Source: Tritonibacter horizontis
GTDB lineage: Bacteria; Pseudomonadota; Alphaproteobacteria; Rhodobacterales; Rhodobacteraceae
Reading direction: 5' to 3'
Length of the DNA: 64,000 nucleotides
NCBI RefSeq assembly: GCF_001518015.1
Contig: NZ_LPUY01000054.1
Coordinates: 1-64,000 of the forward strand
Under the pieces are notes generated by a model that had not been told where the DNA came from, did not search any database, and worked only from the letters and a program-made list of their open reading frames with translations. This document shows, piece by piece, positions 8,128 to 17,271 of this stretch (its first letter is position 1; the number at the start of each line of letters is the position of its first letter). Both the position numbers and the translations under genes were made by a program.

Positions 8128-9410
8128 TTATTCTCGGAAGCCTGCTGATCCTCTGTGTCTTGCTGCTCATCGGGGTGAGCGTGCCGCTGTCCTTTGGCGG
8201 TGTGCTGGTGTTCATCGGGGTCTTTGGGGGCCATGATGTGACCGGGTTCCTACCGACCGGCCATTGGAAGATGAACTCCATCGTCCTGCTGGCCATTCCG
8301 CTGTTCATTCTGGCCGGTGCCGTCATGGAAAGGGGCCGGATCGCCGCGCCGCTTGTCGCGGTGGCGGAGCTTCTGGTGGGGCGGCTGCACGGCGGGCTCA
8401 GCGCCGCGGCGGTTTTTGCCAGTGGCATTTTCGGATCGATCTCCGGTTCGGCGGCGGCGACGCTGACCTGCATTGGGTCGATCATGATGCCGCATCTCAA
8501 GGCGGCGAATTACCCGCGTGGCCCCGCCGCGGCGCTGATCGTCAGCGCCTGTCCGCTCGGCCTGCTGATCCCGCCGTCCTCGTCGCAGATCCTTTATGCC
8601 TGGGTGGCCCAGCAATCGGTTCTGAAGTGTTTCCTGTCGACCGTGGTGCCGGGCATCATCCTGATCACGCTGCTTTGCGTCGTGAACTATGTTCTGATGC
8701 GCAAGGCGGATCTCAAGCTGATGGAGAAGCCTGCGAGCTTTCCCCAGGAATTCGCGCGGCGCGGCGGGCGGGCCTTTCCGGCGCTGCTGATGCCGTTCAT
8801 CATTCTGGGCGGCATCTATGGGGGCATCATGACCCCGACCGAGGCCGCAGGCGTGGCGGTGATCTACGCCCTCCCGGTGGGCTTTTTCATCTATCGCGGC
8901 CTGACGGTGGACAACATCTGGCCAACCCTGCGCTATGCCGGCACCACCATCGGCGTCGTGATGCTGATGGTCTTTGTCGTGGTCATCGTCAGCCGGTTTC
9001 TGGTGTTCGAGGACATCCCCGGCATGGCCGAAGAGCTGATCTTCTCCATCTCCGACAACCCGATCGTGATCCTGCTCATGGTCAATCTGGTGATGATCCT
9101 GATTGGCATGTTGATGGATGACATCTCTGGCCTGTTGCTGTCGGCGCCGCTGCTGCTGCCAATCGTGCAAAGCGTCGGCATGGATCCGGTGCATTTTGCC
9201 GCTGTGCTGGGGGTGAACCTGGGGATGGCCAACATCACGCCGCCGACCGCGCCGCTGTTGTACCTTGGCGCCAAGGTGACAGACACGCCGGTCAGTGAGA
9301 TGCTGAAGCCGACGCTCATCATGATCGTCTTTGCCTGGTTGCCGACGCTGATGCTAACCACCTTTGTACCGCAGGTGGCCTTGTGGCTGCCCAATGCGGT
9401 CTTCGGCTGA
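8124..9410 (+). CDS. dctM: TRAP transporter large permease (DctM family)
   Basis: A 428-residue, roughly 12-helix membrane protein of the DctM family. It shows LLAIPLFILAGAVMERG near residue 55, a SGSAAAT segment near residue 110, TPTEAAGVAVIYALPVGF in the middle, and LGVNLGMANITPPTAPLLYLG near the C terminus. It is the transport channel that takes substrate from the DctP protein, driven by a sodium or proton gradient. It is translationally coupled to dctQ and followed 27 bases later by the deacetylase gene, so the transporter and catabolic enzymes appear to be one transcript. Confidence 0.92.
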   Translation: MIILGSLLILCVLLLIGVSVPLSFGGVLVFIGVFGGHDVTGFLPTGHWKMNSIVLLAIPLFILAGAVMERGRIAAPLVAVAELLVGRLHGGLSAAAVFASGIFGSISGSAAATLTCIGSIMMPHLKAANYPRGPAAALIVSACPLGLLIPPSSSQILYAWVAQQSVLKCFLSTVVPGIILITLLCVVNYVLMRKADLKLMEKPASFPQEFARRGGRAFPALLMPFIILGGIYGGIMTPTEAAGVAVIYALPVGFFIYRGLTVDNIWPTLRYAGTTIGVVMLMVFVVVIVSRFLVFEDIPGMAEELIFSISDNPIVILLMVNLVMILIGMLMDDISGLLLSAPLLLPIVQSVGMDPVHFAAVLGVNLGMANITPPTAPLLYLGAKVTDTPVSEMLKPTLIMIVFAWLPTLMLTTFVPQVALWLPNAVFG

Positions 9411-9437
9411 ACCGGCCATTTTCAGGAGCGAATGACG

Positions 9438-10466
9438 ATGAAAGCGATCCTTGATCCCCGCCAGCAGGCCCATGACCCGGCACATTTCATGGCCTATGGC
9501 GTGATGAAACCAAACCCGGAGCGCCCCGAGCGGATCGACATCCTGCGCCGCGGTGCCGAGGCGGCGGGCTGTGATTTTTCCGTGCCCGAGGACGCCGGGC
9601 TGGGGCCCATCGCGGCCCTGCACTCGCCGGAATATCTGACGTTTCTGCAAACCATTCACGCCCGTTGGTGCGCGATTGACGGGGCCGGGCCAGAGGTGAT
9701 CTCGCACGTCAAACCCGGCAATCGTGGTGACAGCTATCCCCGGTCCGCGCTGGGGCAGGCGGGCTACCACCAGACCGATACCTCCTGCCCGATCAATGCC
9801 GACACCTGGGGCTCTGCCTATTGGTCGGCGCAGACGGCGATTACGGCGGCGGGTCTGATCGGCGGCGGCGAACGCTCGGCCTATGCGCTGTGCCGTCCGC
9901 CCGGGCATCATGCCTTTGGTGACCTGGCGGGCGGGTTTTGTTTTTTGAATAATTCCGCCATTGCTGCCCAGTGCCTGCGGGACAAGGGGCTGCGTCCGGC
10001 GATCCTCGATGTGGATGTGCACCACGGCAATGGCACCCAGGGCATATTCTATGACCGCGACGATGTGCTGACCCTGTCGATCCATGCGGACCCAGCGGAA
10101 TTCTATCCCTTCTTCTGGGGCCACGCCGAAGAACGCGGGGCAGGTCGGGGGCGGGGCTATAACCTCAATCTGCCGCTGCCGCGTGGCACCGGCGACGCGC
10201 CGTTTCTGGCCGCGCTTGACACCGCCCTCGACCGGATCCGCGCCTTTGGCACAGATGTGCTGGTGGTCGCGCTGGGGCTGGATGCCTCCGAGGATGATCC
10301 CTTTCAGGGGTTTCAGGTCACCGGAGACGGGTTCGCCCGGATCGGCGCCGCCATTGCCGGGGCCGGTCTGCCCACCCTGTTCGTGCAGGAAGGCGGTTAC
10401 ATCTGCGACAGTCTGGGTCATAACCTGACCCGTGTGCTGGGCGGCTATCGCGACGCCGCAGTCTGA
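9438..10466 (+). CDS. Acetylpolyamine amidohydrolase-like zinc deacetylase (histone deacetylase superfamily)
   Basis: A 342-residue cytoplasmic hydrolase. Motifs in order are CRPPGHHAFGDLAGGFCFLNNSAIAAQ (the HH dyad), AILDVDVHHGNGTQGIFYDRDDV (zinc ligands Asp and His), SIHADPAEFYPFFWGHAEE, GLDASEDDP (third zinc ligand) and EGGY (catalytic tyrosine). The SIHADPAEFYPFFWGHAEE segment strongly resembles bacterial acetylpolyamine amidohydrolases rather than AcuC. Such enzymes remove acetyl from N-acetylputrescine, N-acetylcadaverine or related amines. I chose ATG 9438 because AGGAG lies nine bases upstream; ATG 9432 is only three bases from it. Its place after a TRAP transporter suggests the imported compound is its substrate. 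Confidence 0.82.
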   Translation: MKAILDPRQQAHDPAHFMAYGVMKPNPERPERIDILRRGAEAAGCDFSVPEDAGLGPIAALHSPEYLTFLQTIHARWCAIDGAGPEVISHVKPGNRGDSYPRSALGQAGYHQTDTSCPINADTWGSAYWSAQTAITAAGLIGGGERSAYALCRPPGHHAFGDLAGGFCFLNNSAIAAQCLRDKGLRPAILDVDVHHGNGTQGIFYDRDDVLTLSIHADPAEFYPFFWGHAEERGAGRGRGYNLNLPLPRGTGDAPFLAALDTALDRIRAFGTDVLVVALGLDASEDDPFQGFQVTGDGFARIGAAIAGAGLPTLFVQEGGYICDSLGHNLTRVLGGYRDAAV

Positions 10467-10500
10467 CACCCTATCAACCCTCACTCAGATCGAGACCAAA

Positions 10501-10851
10501 ATGACCGAGATTACCTATTCCCACACCACCCAGCGCATGAGCCAGATCGTGACCCATGGCGATACGATTTATCTGGCCGGTCAGGTGGGCACGGCAGGCG
10601 CCAGCGTGACCCAGCAGACGCAGGATTGCCTTGCAAAGATCGACGCCTTGCTGGCCGAGGCGGGCTCTTCCAAGGCGCGTATTCTGCAGGCGACCATCTG
10701 GCTTGCCGATATGGCTGACTTTGCCGAAATGAATGCGGTTTGGGATGCCTGGGTGCCCGAAGGCCGTGCCCCCGCCCGCGCCTGTGGCGAATCCAAATTG
10801 GCGACGCCGGATTTCACGGTTGAGATCCTGATCACCGCCGCCAAGGGCTGA
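10501..10851 (+). CDS. RidA family protein (enamine/imine deaminase)
   Basis: A 116-residue protein of the RidA/YjgF/Rid family: HGDTIYLAGQVG near the N terminus, the middle segment ILQATIWLADMADFAEMNAVWDAW, and a C terminus with PARACGESKLATPDFTVEILITA. The arginine of PARAC is in the place of the active-site arginine of imine deaminases. RidA proteins hydrolyse reactive 2-aminoacrylate-like imines formed by PLP or FAD enzymes. An FAD amine/amino-acid oxidoreductase gene follows at 10949, whose imine product would be a natural substrate. Confidence 0.87.
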   Translation: MTEITYSHTTQRMSQIVTHGDTIYLAGQVGTAGASVTQQTQDCLAKIDALLAEAGSSKARILQATIWLADMADFAEMNAVWDAWVPEGRAPARACGESKLATPDFTVEILITAAKG

Positions 10852-10948
10852 TCCCGGCGCCATTGGCACGCCTCTTCCCGTCACAACACCTGCGTTTGCG
10901 GTCTGCGCGGACGCAGGGACCCTTCTTTCGATTGCAGGAGCAACCCCG

Positions 10949-12211
10949 ATGTCCGAAATCCTGGTTCTTGGCGCCGGCATGGTGGGCATGACAACGGCGC
11001 TGGAGCTGCAATCGCGGGGGCACAGGGTGACGGTGGTCGACCGCAAGCCTGCCGGGCAGGAGACCAGTTTCGGCAATGCCGGCCTGATCCAGTCCGAGGC
11101 GGCAGAACCCTATGCGATGCCCCGCAGCCTGCCGGAATTGCGCGATCTTTTGCTGGGCCGCAGCAATGATGTGCTGTGGTCGCCCGCCGGCGTCTGGGGG
11201 CAAATGCCTGCTCTGTGGCAGTATTTTCGAAACTCTCACCCTGTGCGCCATCTTGCGTTGTCGCGTCCGCATGCGCAGTTGATTGCCACGGCCAGTCGCG
11301 ATCAGGAGCGCTGGATTGCCGCCAGCAAGGCCCAGGACCTGATCGCAAAGACGGGATATATCTCGATCTTTGACGACGCGCGCAGTTTTGACAGGGCGGC
11401 GGCGGATCTGTCGCGGCTCAAGGATCTTTATGACATCGCGGCGACACCGATGGATGGCGCCCGCTTCTGTGCGATGGAGCCGTCCTATCTGCGCCCGCCC
11501 GCCGGGGCGATCCATTGGCAGGACACCTGGAGTTGTTCCGATCCGGGCGGGCTGGTGGCTCGCTACGCGGCGCTGTTTCAGCAGCAGGGCGGTGCGTTGG
11601 TGACCGGGGATGCCAGCAGCCTGCAGCGGCGCGGCGACCGCTGGGACGTGCAAACGGCGGCAGGAGTGATCGCGGCCGAGCAGGCTGTCATCGCTCTTGG
11701 GCCTTGGTCGCCGGATCTGTTGCGGCGTCTGGGCTACCGGGTGCGAATGATCCGAAAACAAGGCGCCCATCGCATGTATGACACGCCAGTTCCGCTGCGG
11801 CGGCCGGTGTTTCATACCCGATACAGCGTGGTTCTGTCGTCGATGCGGGGCGGCACGCGGATGACCTGCGGGGTGGCGCTGCATGGGCGCGCGCGGCGTC
11901 CCGATCTGCGCCAACTCGACCGGGCGGCGGCGGGGCTGGCAACAGAGATCGATCTTGGCATACCAACAGCCGATGCACCCTGGCACGGCACCCGCCCGTT
12001 CATGCCTGACATGCTGCCGATGCTTGGGGCGGCGCCACGCCATGATCGGCTGTGGTTCAACTTTGGCCACGGACATCAAGGGTTTACGCTCGGGGCGACG
12101 ACGGCACGCCATCTTGCGGATATGGTCGACGGGCGTGTCAGGCCTGGCGGGGGGGCAGAGACCTGGCTGGAGGCACTGACCCCGGCCGCGCGGCCCAAGG
12201 TGATTGCGTGA
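10949..12211 (+). CDS. FAD-dependent oxidoreductase, D-amino acid dehydrogenase (DadA)-like
   Basis: A 420-residue FAD enzyme. The N-terminal dinucleotide fold is ILVLGAGMVGMTTALELQSRGHRVTVVDR, followed by ETSFGNAGLIQSE, a DadA-type FAD contact, and the C-terminal FAD/substrate segment WFNFGHGHQGFTLG. DadA-like proteins oxidise D-amino acids or related amines to imines. It ends the TRAP/deacetylase/RidA run and stops three bases before the convergent GbpR-like gene. A good AGGAG site precedes the ATG. Substrate could be a D-amino acid, or an amine freed by the upstream deacetylase. Confidence 0.82.
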   Translation: MSEILVLGAGMVGMTTALELQSRGHRVTVVDRKPAGQETSFGNAGLIQSEAAEPYAMPRSLPELRDLLLGRSNDVLWSPAGVWGQMPALWQYFRNSHPVRHLALSRPHAQLIATASRDQERWIAASKAQDLIAKTGYISIFDDARSFDRAAADLSRLKDLYDIAATPMDGARFCAMEPSYLRPPAGAIHWQDTWSCSDPGGLVARYAALFQQQGGALVTGDASSLQRRGDRWDVQTAAGVIAAEQAVIALGPWSPDLLRRLGYRVRMIRKQGAHRMYDTPVPLRRPVFHTRYSVVLSSMRGGTRMTCGVALHGRARRPDLRQLDRAAAGLATEIDLGIPTADAPWHGTRPFMPDMLPMLGAAPRHDRLWFNFGHGHQGFTLGATTARHLADMVDGRVRPGGGAETWLEALTPAARPKVIA

Positions 12212-12214
12212 GGG

Positions 12215-13213
12215 TCAGCTTGCGCCGGTCTCAGCGCCGTATCGCTGCGGGATTTGCTGGCTGATCAATTGGATGACACGGCGCGCCGCGGGCGAGGCTT
12301 TGGTGTTGCGCAGGTAGATCAGCGAAAACGGCACAACCTCCATGTCATCTGCAATCTCCAGACGTCGTATCCGCCCGCCAAAGGCGTTCTGCGACGCATA
12401 AAAATCCGCAGCGGCCCGCGCGATGGGGGCAATGGCATTGGTTTCACAGATGATCGCCAGGGTCAGCAGCAGCGACGAGGTACTGAGAATGCGCGCCGGT
12501 GTCCGGTAGCCGTTGCGCAGCAGATAGGCCTCGGCCGTGCGTCGCAACAGCCCGCCTTCTGGTTGCATCACCCAATCGTATTCCAGACAGTCCTCGACCT
12601 TGAGATTGCTGCGGCGGGACAGCGGATGCTCCAACCGGGTGACCAGCGACACCGGTTCGCGGCCGATCTCTTCGAGTATGATGGCCCCGGCGTCGACGCC
12701 ATCCGGCAGCCGCCCGATGTAGAAATCTAGATCTCCGGCCAGCAGCGCATCGCCGAGCTTGTCGCTGGTATCCACCAGAACCGAAATTTCGATCTCGGGG
12801 AAGGTCACCCGCAGCTCCCGGATCACCGGCAGAACCAGCTGTACTGCTGGCCCGGTGACGCTGCCGATCCGGACCTTGCCGCGATCGCCGCTGGCGAGAG
12901 ATGCAATTTCGTGCTGCACCTGATCCAGACCATGCAGCATGTCGCGGGCTCTCTGGGCCAGCACCGTCCCCGCCGCCGTCAGGGTGACGCCCCGCGCATG
13001 CCGGTCATAGAGCGGCGCGCCGATTGTCTTTTCCAGCTCGGCCAGCTGCCGGGAGGCTGCCGGTTGGGTCATGGCCACTTGCGCGGCGGCACCGGAGACC
13101 TGGCCCGTCTCCAGCAAGGCAACCAGAAGGCGTAGTTGCGGCAGCCGTAAACCGCGCCGGATCAGCTCATCACGCAGGGCGTGGACCTTGGGGGACGTAG
13201 ACGTGGAGGGCAT
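12215..13213 (-). CDS. gbpR: LysR-family regulator, GbpR-like, divergent from chvE
   Basis: A 332-residue LysR protein. Its HTH region lies about 20 residues later than usual (RLPQLRLLVALLETGQVSGAAAQVAMTQPAASRQLAELEKTIG), as in galactose-binding-protein regulators. The effector domain follows (VRIGSVTGPAVQLVLPVIRELRVTFPEIEISVLVD). I placed the start at MPSTSTSPKV; upstream codons in frame extend 80 residues without family resemblance. In Agrobacterium the LysR protein GbpR controls chvE in response to L-arabinose, galactose and fucose, and the arrangement here is the same. The symbol is by analogy. Confidence 0.78.
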   Translation of the reverse strand: MPSTSTSPKVHALRDELIRRGLRLPQLRLLVALLETGQVSGAAAQVAMTQPAASRQLAELEKTIGAPLYDRHARGVTLTAAGTVLAQRARDMLHGLDQVQHEIASLASGDRGKVRIGSVTGPAVQLVLPVIRELRVTFPEIEISVLVDTSDKLGDALLAGDLDFYIGRLPDGVDAGAIILEEIGREPVSLVTRLEHPLSRRSNLKVEDCLEYDWVMQPEGGLLRRTAEAYLLRNGYRTPARILSTSSLLLTLAIICETNAIAPIARAAADFYASQNAFGGRIRRLEIADDMEVVPFSLIYLRNTKASPAARRVIQLISQQIPQRYGAETGAS

Positions 13214-13218
13214 GGCGG

Positions 13219-13236
13219 TATCCCATTTATGGTATA
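13219..13236. promoter_or_regulatory. Candidate GbpR operator
   Basis: TATCCCA-TTTA-TGGTATA is an inverted repeat with one mismatch, ending six bases upstream of the GbpR-like start codon. Position and form suit LysR autoregulation and control of the divergent chvE operon. A second dyad, CACGAC-N11-GTCGTG (13290-13312), lies closer to chvE. Confidence 0.45.
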
Positions 13237-13376
13237 ACGATTGATGAAATCTGAATTTGATTGATATAGCCGCTTGGCGCAATGTCCAGCACGACTCGGA
13301 AAATGGGTCGTGAGTTACCAATAAAACCCGGACTGGTCGCTGAGGGAGCGGAGCCGCGGGTTCAGGGAGGAAAGTC

Positions 13377-14441
13377 ATGAACTTCACCAGACGTGCCCTT
13401 GGCGCGACCGCGCTTGCGCTTGTAACTGCCATGCCCGCCTTTGCGCAGGACAAAGGCTATGTCGGCATCGCGATGCCAACCAAATCGTCCGCGCGTTGGA
13501 TCGACGACGGCAACAACATGGTCAAGCAGTTCGAAGAAGCGGGCTACACCACTGATCTGCAATATGCGGACGACGATATTCCGAACCAGCTGGCCCAGAT
13601 CGAGAACATGATCACCAAAGGCGCCGATGTGCTGGTGATCGCGGCAATTGATGGCACGACGCTGACCAGCGCCCTGGCCAATGCCGCCGCCGCAGACATC
13701 AAGGTTGTCGCCTATGACCGCCTGATCCGGGACAGCGGCGACGTTGACTATTATGCGACCTTCGACAACTTCAAGGTTGGCGTTCAGCAGGCCGAGACGC
13801 TGGTCGCCGGTCTGGAAGAGCGTTTTCCCGATGTTGCGCCCTGGAACGTTGAACTCTTCGGCGGCAGCCCGGACGATAACAACGCCTATTTCTTCTACAA
13901 TGGCGCGATGTCGGTCCTGCAGCCGCTGATCGATTCCGGCAAGATCGCAATCCCGTCGGGCCAGATGGGTATGGACACCGTCGGCACCCTGCGCTGGGAC
14001 GGCTCCGTGGCGCAGGCCCGGATGGATAACCTGCTGTCCGCCAACTACACAGAGCAGGCCGTGAATGGCGTCCTGTCCCCCTATGATGGTCTGTCCATCG
14101 GTATCATTTCGTCGCTGCAAGGCGTCGGCTATGGGTCCGGCGACATGGCCATGCCCATCGTGTCCGGCCAGGATGCCGAAATCCCGTCGGTCAAGGCGAT
14201 CCTGCGGGGCGATCAGTACTCCACGATCTTCAAGGATACGCGCGAACTGGCACGTGTGACCGTCAGCATGGTGAACGCATTGCTGGATGGGGGCGAGCCC
14301 GAGATCAACGACACCGAGACCTATGACAACGGTGTCAAAGTGATCCCGTCCTATCTGCTTGAGCCGCTTCCGGTAACCGAAGCCAATTGGGAAGAGGTCC
14401 TGATCGGCAGCGGTTACTACGAAAAAAGCGAAATCGAATAA
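13377..14441 (+). CDS. chvE: ChvE-type multiple-sugar-binding periplasmic protein
   Basis: A 354-residue periplasmic binding protein with signal peptide [23 protein letters not shown], cleaved before [19 protein letters not shown]. The sequence [30 protein letters not shown] and the later [21 protein letters not shown] are hallmarks of ChvE/MmsE. Homologues bind L-arabinose, D-galactose, D-xylose and D-glucose. It is first in the arabinose operon, with a GGGAGGAAAG ribosome site, and is separated from its ATPase gene by an intrinsic terminator, which would raise its expression over the rest. Confidence 0.92.
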   Translation: MNFTRRALGATALALVTAMPAFAQDKGYVGIAMPTKSSARWIDDGNNMVKQFEEAGYTTDLQYADDDIPNQLAQIENMITKGADVLVIAAIDGTTLTSALANAAAADIKVVAYDRLIRDSGDVDYYATFDNFKVGVQQAETLVAGLEERFPDVAPWNVELFGGSPDDNNAYFFYNGAMSVLQPLIDSGKIAIPSGQMGMDTVGTLRWDGSVAQARMDNLLSANYTEQAVNGVLSPYDGLSIGIISSLQGVGYGSGDMAMPIVSGQDAEIPSVKAILRGDQYSTIFKDTRELARVTVSMVNALLDGGEPEINDTETYDNGVKVIPSYLLEPLPVTEANWEEVLIGSGYYEKSEIE

Positions 14442-14479
14442 GGCAACCTCCCGATCGGCTGGTTAGCCGGTCCACTTTG

Positions 14480-14510
14480 GCCCGCCGGACTCTTCCCGGC
14501 GGGCATTTTT
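14480..14510 (+). terminator. Intrinsic terminator after chvE
   Basis: GCCCGCCGG and CCGGCGGGC form a perfect 9-bp stem with a 7-base loop, followed by ATTTTT. It lies inside the operon just before the ATPase gene, so it is likely a partial (attenuating) terminator. Confidence 0.85.
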
Positions 14511-14517
14511 AGAATGC

Positions 14518-16062
14518 GTGAGTAAACGGATGCCCCCAATTCTTGAAATGCGCGGGATCACCAAGGAATTTCCAGGTGTGAAGGCGCTGGACGATGTAAC
14601 CCTTTCAGTGGCCGAAGGCGAAATACACGCGCTTGTCGGCGAAAACGGGGCGGGTAAGTCCACGCTGATGAAGGTGCTGTCCGGGGTCTACCCCCATGGC
14701 AGCTATGACGGCGAAATCTTCTTTGACGGCGCGCCGCGCGCCTTTCGCTCCATCCGGGACAGCGAAGACCTTGGCGTGATCATCATCCACCAGGAGCTGG
14801 CCCTGATCCCGCTCCTGTCGGTGGCCGAGAATATCTTTCTTGGCAACGAACGGGCCACCAACGGTATCATCGACTGGAAAGAGACCCACAACCGGGCGGC
14901 GGAGCTGCTGGCGCGGGTCGGTCTGGAAGAAAACGCCGAGACGATTGTGGACGATCTGGGGCTGGGCAAACAGCAGCTGGTCGAGATCGCCAAGGCCCTG
15001 TCCAAGAATGTGCGGCTGCTGATCCTGGACGAGCCGACCTCGTCCCTGAACGAAAACGACAGTGCCAAACTGTTGGATCTGCTGATGGATTTCCGCGAGA
15101 AGGGGATCACCTCAATCCTGATCTCGCACAAGCTGAACGAAGTGTCGAAAGTCGCCGATACCATCACGGTTCTGCGGGATGGATCTGCGGTGGCGCGCAT
15201 GGATTGCGCCGATGGCGTCGACGAAGATGACATCGTCCGCAACATGGTCGGGCGCAACCTCGAAGATCGCTACCCGCCGCGCGGCACCCATGCGCCGGGC
15301 GAGGTGGCGATGGCGGTCAAGAACTGGACCGTGCACCATCCGCTGCACCCGGAACGCAAGGTCGTCAACAATGTCAGCTTTTCTGTCCGCAAGGGCGAGG
15401 TGCTGGGCATTGCCGGCCTGATGGGCGCGGGGCGGACCGAATTGGCGATGAGCCTGTTTGGCCGCAGCTATGGGCGCGATATCAGCGGCGAGGTGGAGAT
15501 CAACGGCACGCCCGTGGATCTGTCGACGGTGCGCAAGGCGATTGATGCCGGGCTGGCCTATGCCACCGAGGACCGCAAGACCTATGGTCTGGTGCTCGAT
15601 GATACCATCCGCCGCAATGTGCCGCTCGCCAATCTGCCCGAAATCGCCAAAAATTGGGTGGTCGACCATGGTCGCGAGGCCGAGGTGGCGACGCGCTATC
15701 GCAACCGGTTGGCGATCAAGTCATCGTCGATCGAACAGGTCACAGTGAACCTTTCGGGGGGCAACCAGCAAAAGGTGGTGCTGTCGAAATGGCTCTTTGC
15801 CGACCCCGATATTCTGATCCTCGACGAGCCGACCCGCGGCATCGACGTGGGCGCGAAGTTTGAAATCTACACGGTCATCCGCGACCTCGCAGCACAGGGC
15901 AAGGCGATCATCGTGATCTCGTCTGAATTGCCCGAACTGCTGGGGGTGACGGATCGGCTCTATGTGATGAACGAAGGCCAGTTTGTCGGTGAAATGCCGA
16001 CCATCGAGGCCAGCCAGGAAAAAATTATGTCGAGAATTGTCAAATCGGGAGAAGATGCATGA
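14518..16062 (+). CDS. gguA: Multiple-sugar ABC importer ATP-binding protein (GguA/MmsA)
   Basis: A 514-residue tandem ATPase with two ABC modules. The first has Walker [10 protein letters not shown] (about 41-49) and a Walker B region ending [20 protein letters not shown]. The second has the signature [14 protein letters not shown] and Walker [21 protein letters not shown]. Sequence such as [13 protein letters not shown] identifies the GguA/MmsA group that pairs with ChvE. The start is uncertain: GTG at 14518 lies immediately after the terminator with little ribosome-site sequence, and ATG 14530 is an alternative that loses four residues. It overlaps gguB by four bases. Confidence 0.93.
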   Translation: MSKRMPPILEMRGITKEFPGVKALDDVTLSVAEGEIHALVGENGAGKSTLMKVLSGVYPHGSYDGEIFFDGAPRAFRSIRDSEDLGVIIIHQELALIPLLSVAENIFLGNERATNGIIDWKETHNRAAELLARVGLEENAETIVDDLGLGKQQLVEIAKALSKNVRLLILDEPTSSLNENDSAKLLDLLMDFREKGITSILISHKLNEVSKVADTITVLRDGSAVARMDCADGVDEDDIVRNMVGRNLEDRYPPRGTHAPGEVAMAVKNWTVHHPLHPERKVVNNVSFSVRKGEVLGIAGLMGAGRTELAMSLFGRSYGRDISGEVEINGTPVDLSTVRKAIDAGLAYATEDRKTYGLVLDDTIRRNVPLANLPEIAKNWVVDHGREAEVATRYRNRLAIKSSSIEQVTVNLSGGNQQKVVLSKWLFADPDILILDEPTRGIDVGAKFEIYTVIRDLAAQGKAIIVISSELPELLGVTDRLYVMNEGQFVGEMPTIEASQEKIMSRIVKSGEDA

Positions 16063-17267
16063 CCGATACAACCCCGTCCACGTCAGGGCGTGCAGAGACC
16101 CGCACATCTAAATCCGGTTTGCAGTTCCTCAAGGGGCACCTGCGTGAATATGGTATCCTGATCGCGCTGGTCGTGATCATGGCCTTCTTTCAGGTGGCGA
16201 CGGGCGGCATCCTGCTGAAGCCGGTCAACCTGACCAACCTGATCCTGCAGAACTCCTATATCGTCATCATGGCGGTGGGCATGTTGCTGGTGATCGTCTG
16301 CGGCCACATCGACCTGTCGGTCGGCTCGGTGCTGGGCTTTATCGGTGCCCTTGCGGCGGTGATGATCGTGCAATGGGGCCTGCCATGGCCGCTGGCTGCA
16401 GTCATCTGTCTGGCCTTTGGCGCCATCATCGGCATGGCGCAGGGGTTCTGGGTGGCCTATTTCCAGATCCCGTCCTTTATTGTGACCCTTGCCGGCATGC
16501 TGGTCTTCAAGGGGCTGACCCTCTGGTTGCTGGCAGGCCAGTCCGTGGGCCCGTTCCCGCCGGACTTCCGCTTGATCTCCTCGGGTTTCGTGCCGGACGT
16601 CTTTGGCGGTGAGAACCTCAACCTGCTGACGCTCTATACCGGGATCGCGGTGGCTGCGCTGCTGCTGTGGCTGTCCATCCGGGCGCGGCAGCGCCAATTG
16701 GGCACCGGGGCCGATGTGGAACCCTTTGCCTTTTTCGCGGGGCGCAGCGCGCTGATCTTCGGGGCGCTGGTCTATATGTCCTGGCTGATGGCGGATTTCC
16801 GTGGCCTGCCCAACGTCTTTGTGGTCATGGCGCTGCTGATCGCGGTCTATTCCTTCCTGACCAGCCGCACCACCTTTGGCCGCCGGATCTATGCCATCGG
16901 CGGCAATGAAAAGGCCGCGTCGCTGTCCGGAATCAACTCCAAGCGTCTGACCTTCCTGACCTTTGCCAACATGGGCATGTTGGCTGCCCTCGCCGGGCTG
17001 GTGTTTGCGGCGCGCCTCAACACCGCAACCCCCAAGGCCGGCGTCGCCTTTGAACTGGACGTGATCGCGGCCGTGTTCATCGGTGGGGCCTCCATGTCGG
17101 GCGGTGTCGGCACCGTCGTCGGCGCTGTCGTCGGGGCCTTTATCATGGGGGTCATGAACAACGGCATGTCGATCCTCGGGATCGGCATCGACTGGCAACA
17201 GGTGATCAAGGGCCTCGTCCTGCTGGCCGCCGTCATTTTCGATGTAATGAACAAGAAGAAAGGGTAA
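16059..17267 (+). CDS. gguB: Multiple-sugar ABC importer permease (GguB/MmsB)
   Basis: A 402-residue inner-membrane permease with about ten hydrophobic segments. It shows the family's [28 protein letters not shown] near residue 75, and the late motif [27 protein letters not shown] (with [18 protein letters not shown]). Its start overlaps the gguA stop (ATGA). With ChvE and GguA it forms a monosaccharide importer. The cytoplasmic loop with [20 protein letters not shown] is the expected ATPase-contact region. Confidence 0.93.
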   Translation: MTDTTPSTSGRAETRTSKSGLQFLKGHLREYGILIALVVIMAFFQVATGGILLKPVNLTNLILQNSYIVIMAVGMLLVIVCGHIDLSVGSVLGFIGALAAVMIVQWGLPWPLAAVICLAFGAIIGMAQGFWVAYFQIPSFIVTLAGMLVFKGLTLWLLAGQSVGPFPPDFRLISSGFVPDVFGGENLNLLTLYTGIAVAALLLWLSIRARQRQLGTGADVEPFAFFAGRSALIFGALVYMSWLMADFRGLPNVFVVMALLIAVYSFLTSRTTFGRRIYAIGGNEKAASLSGINSKRLTFLTFANMGMLAALAGLVFAARLNTATPKAGVAFELDVIAAVFIGGASMSGGVGTVVGAVVGAFIMGVMNNGMSILGIGIDWQQVIKGLVLLAAVIFDVMNKKKG

Positions 17268-17271
17268 CGTC

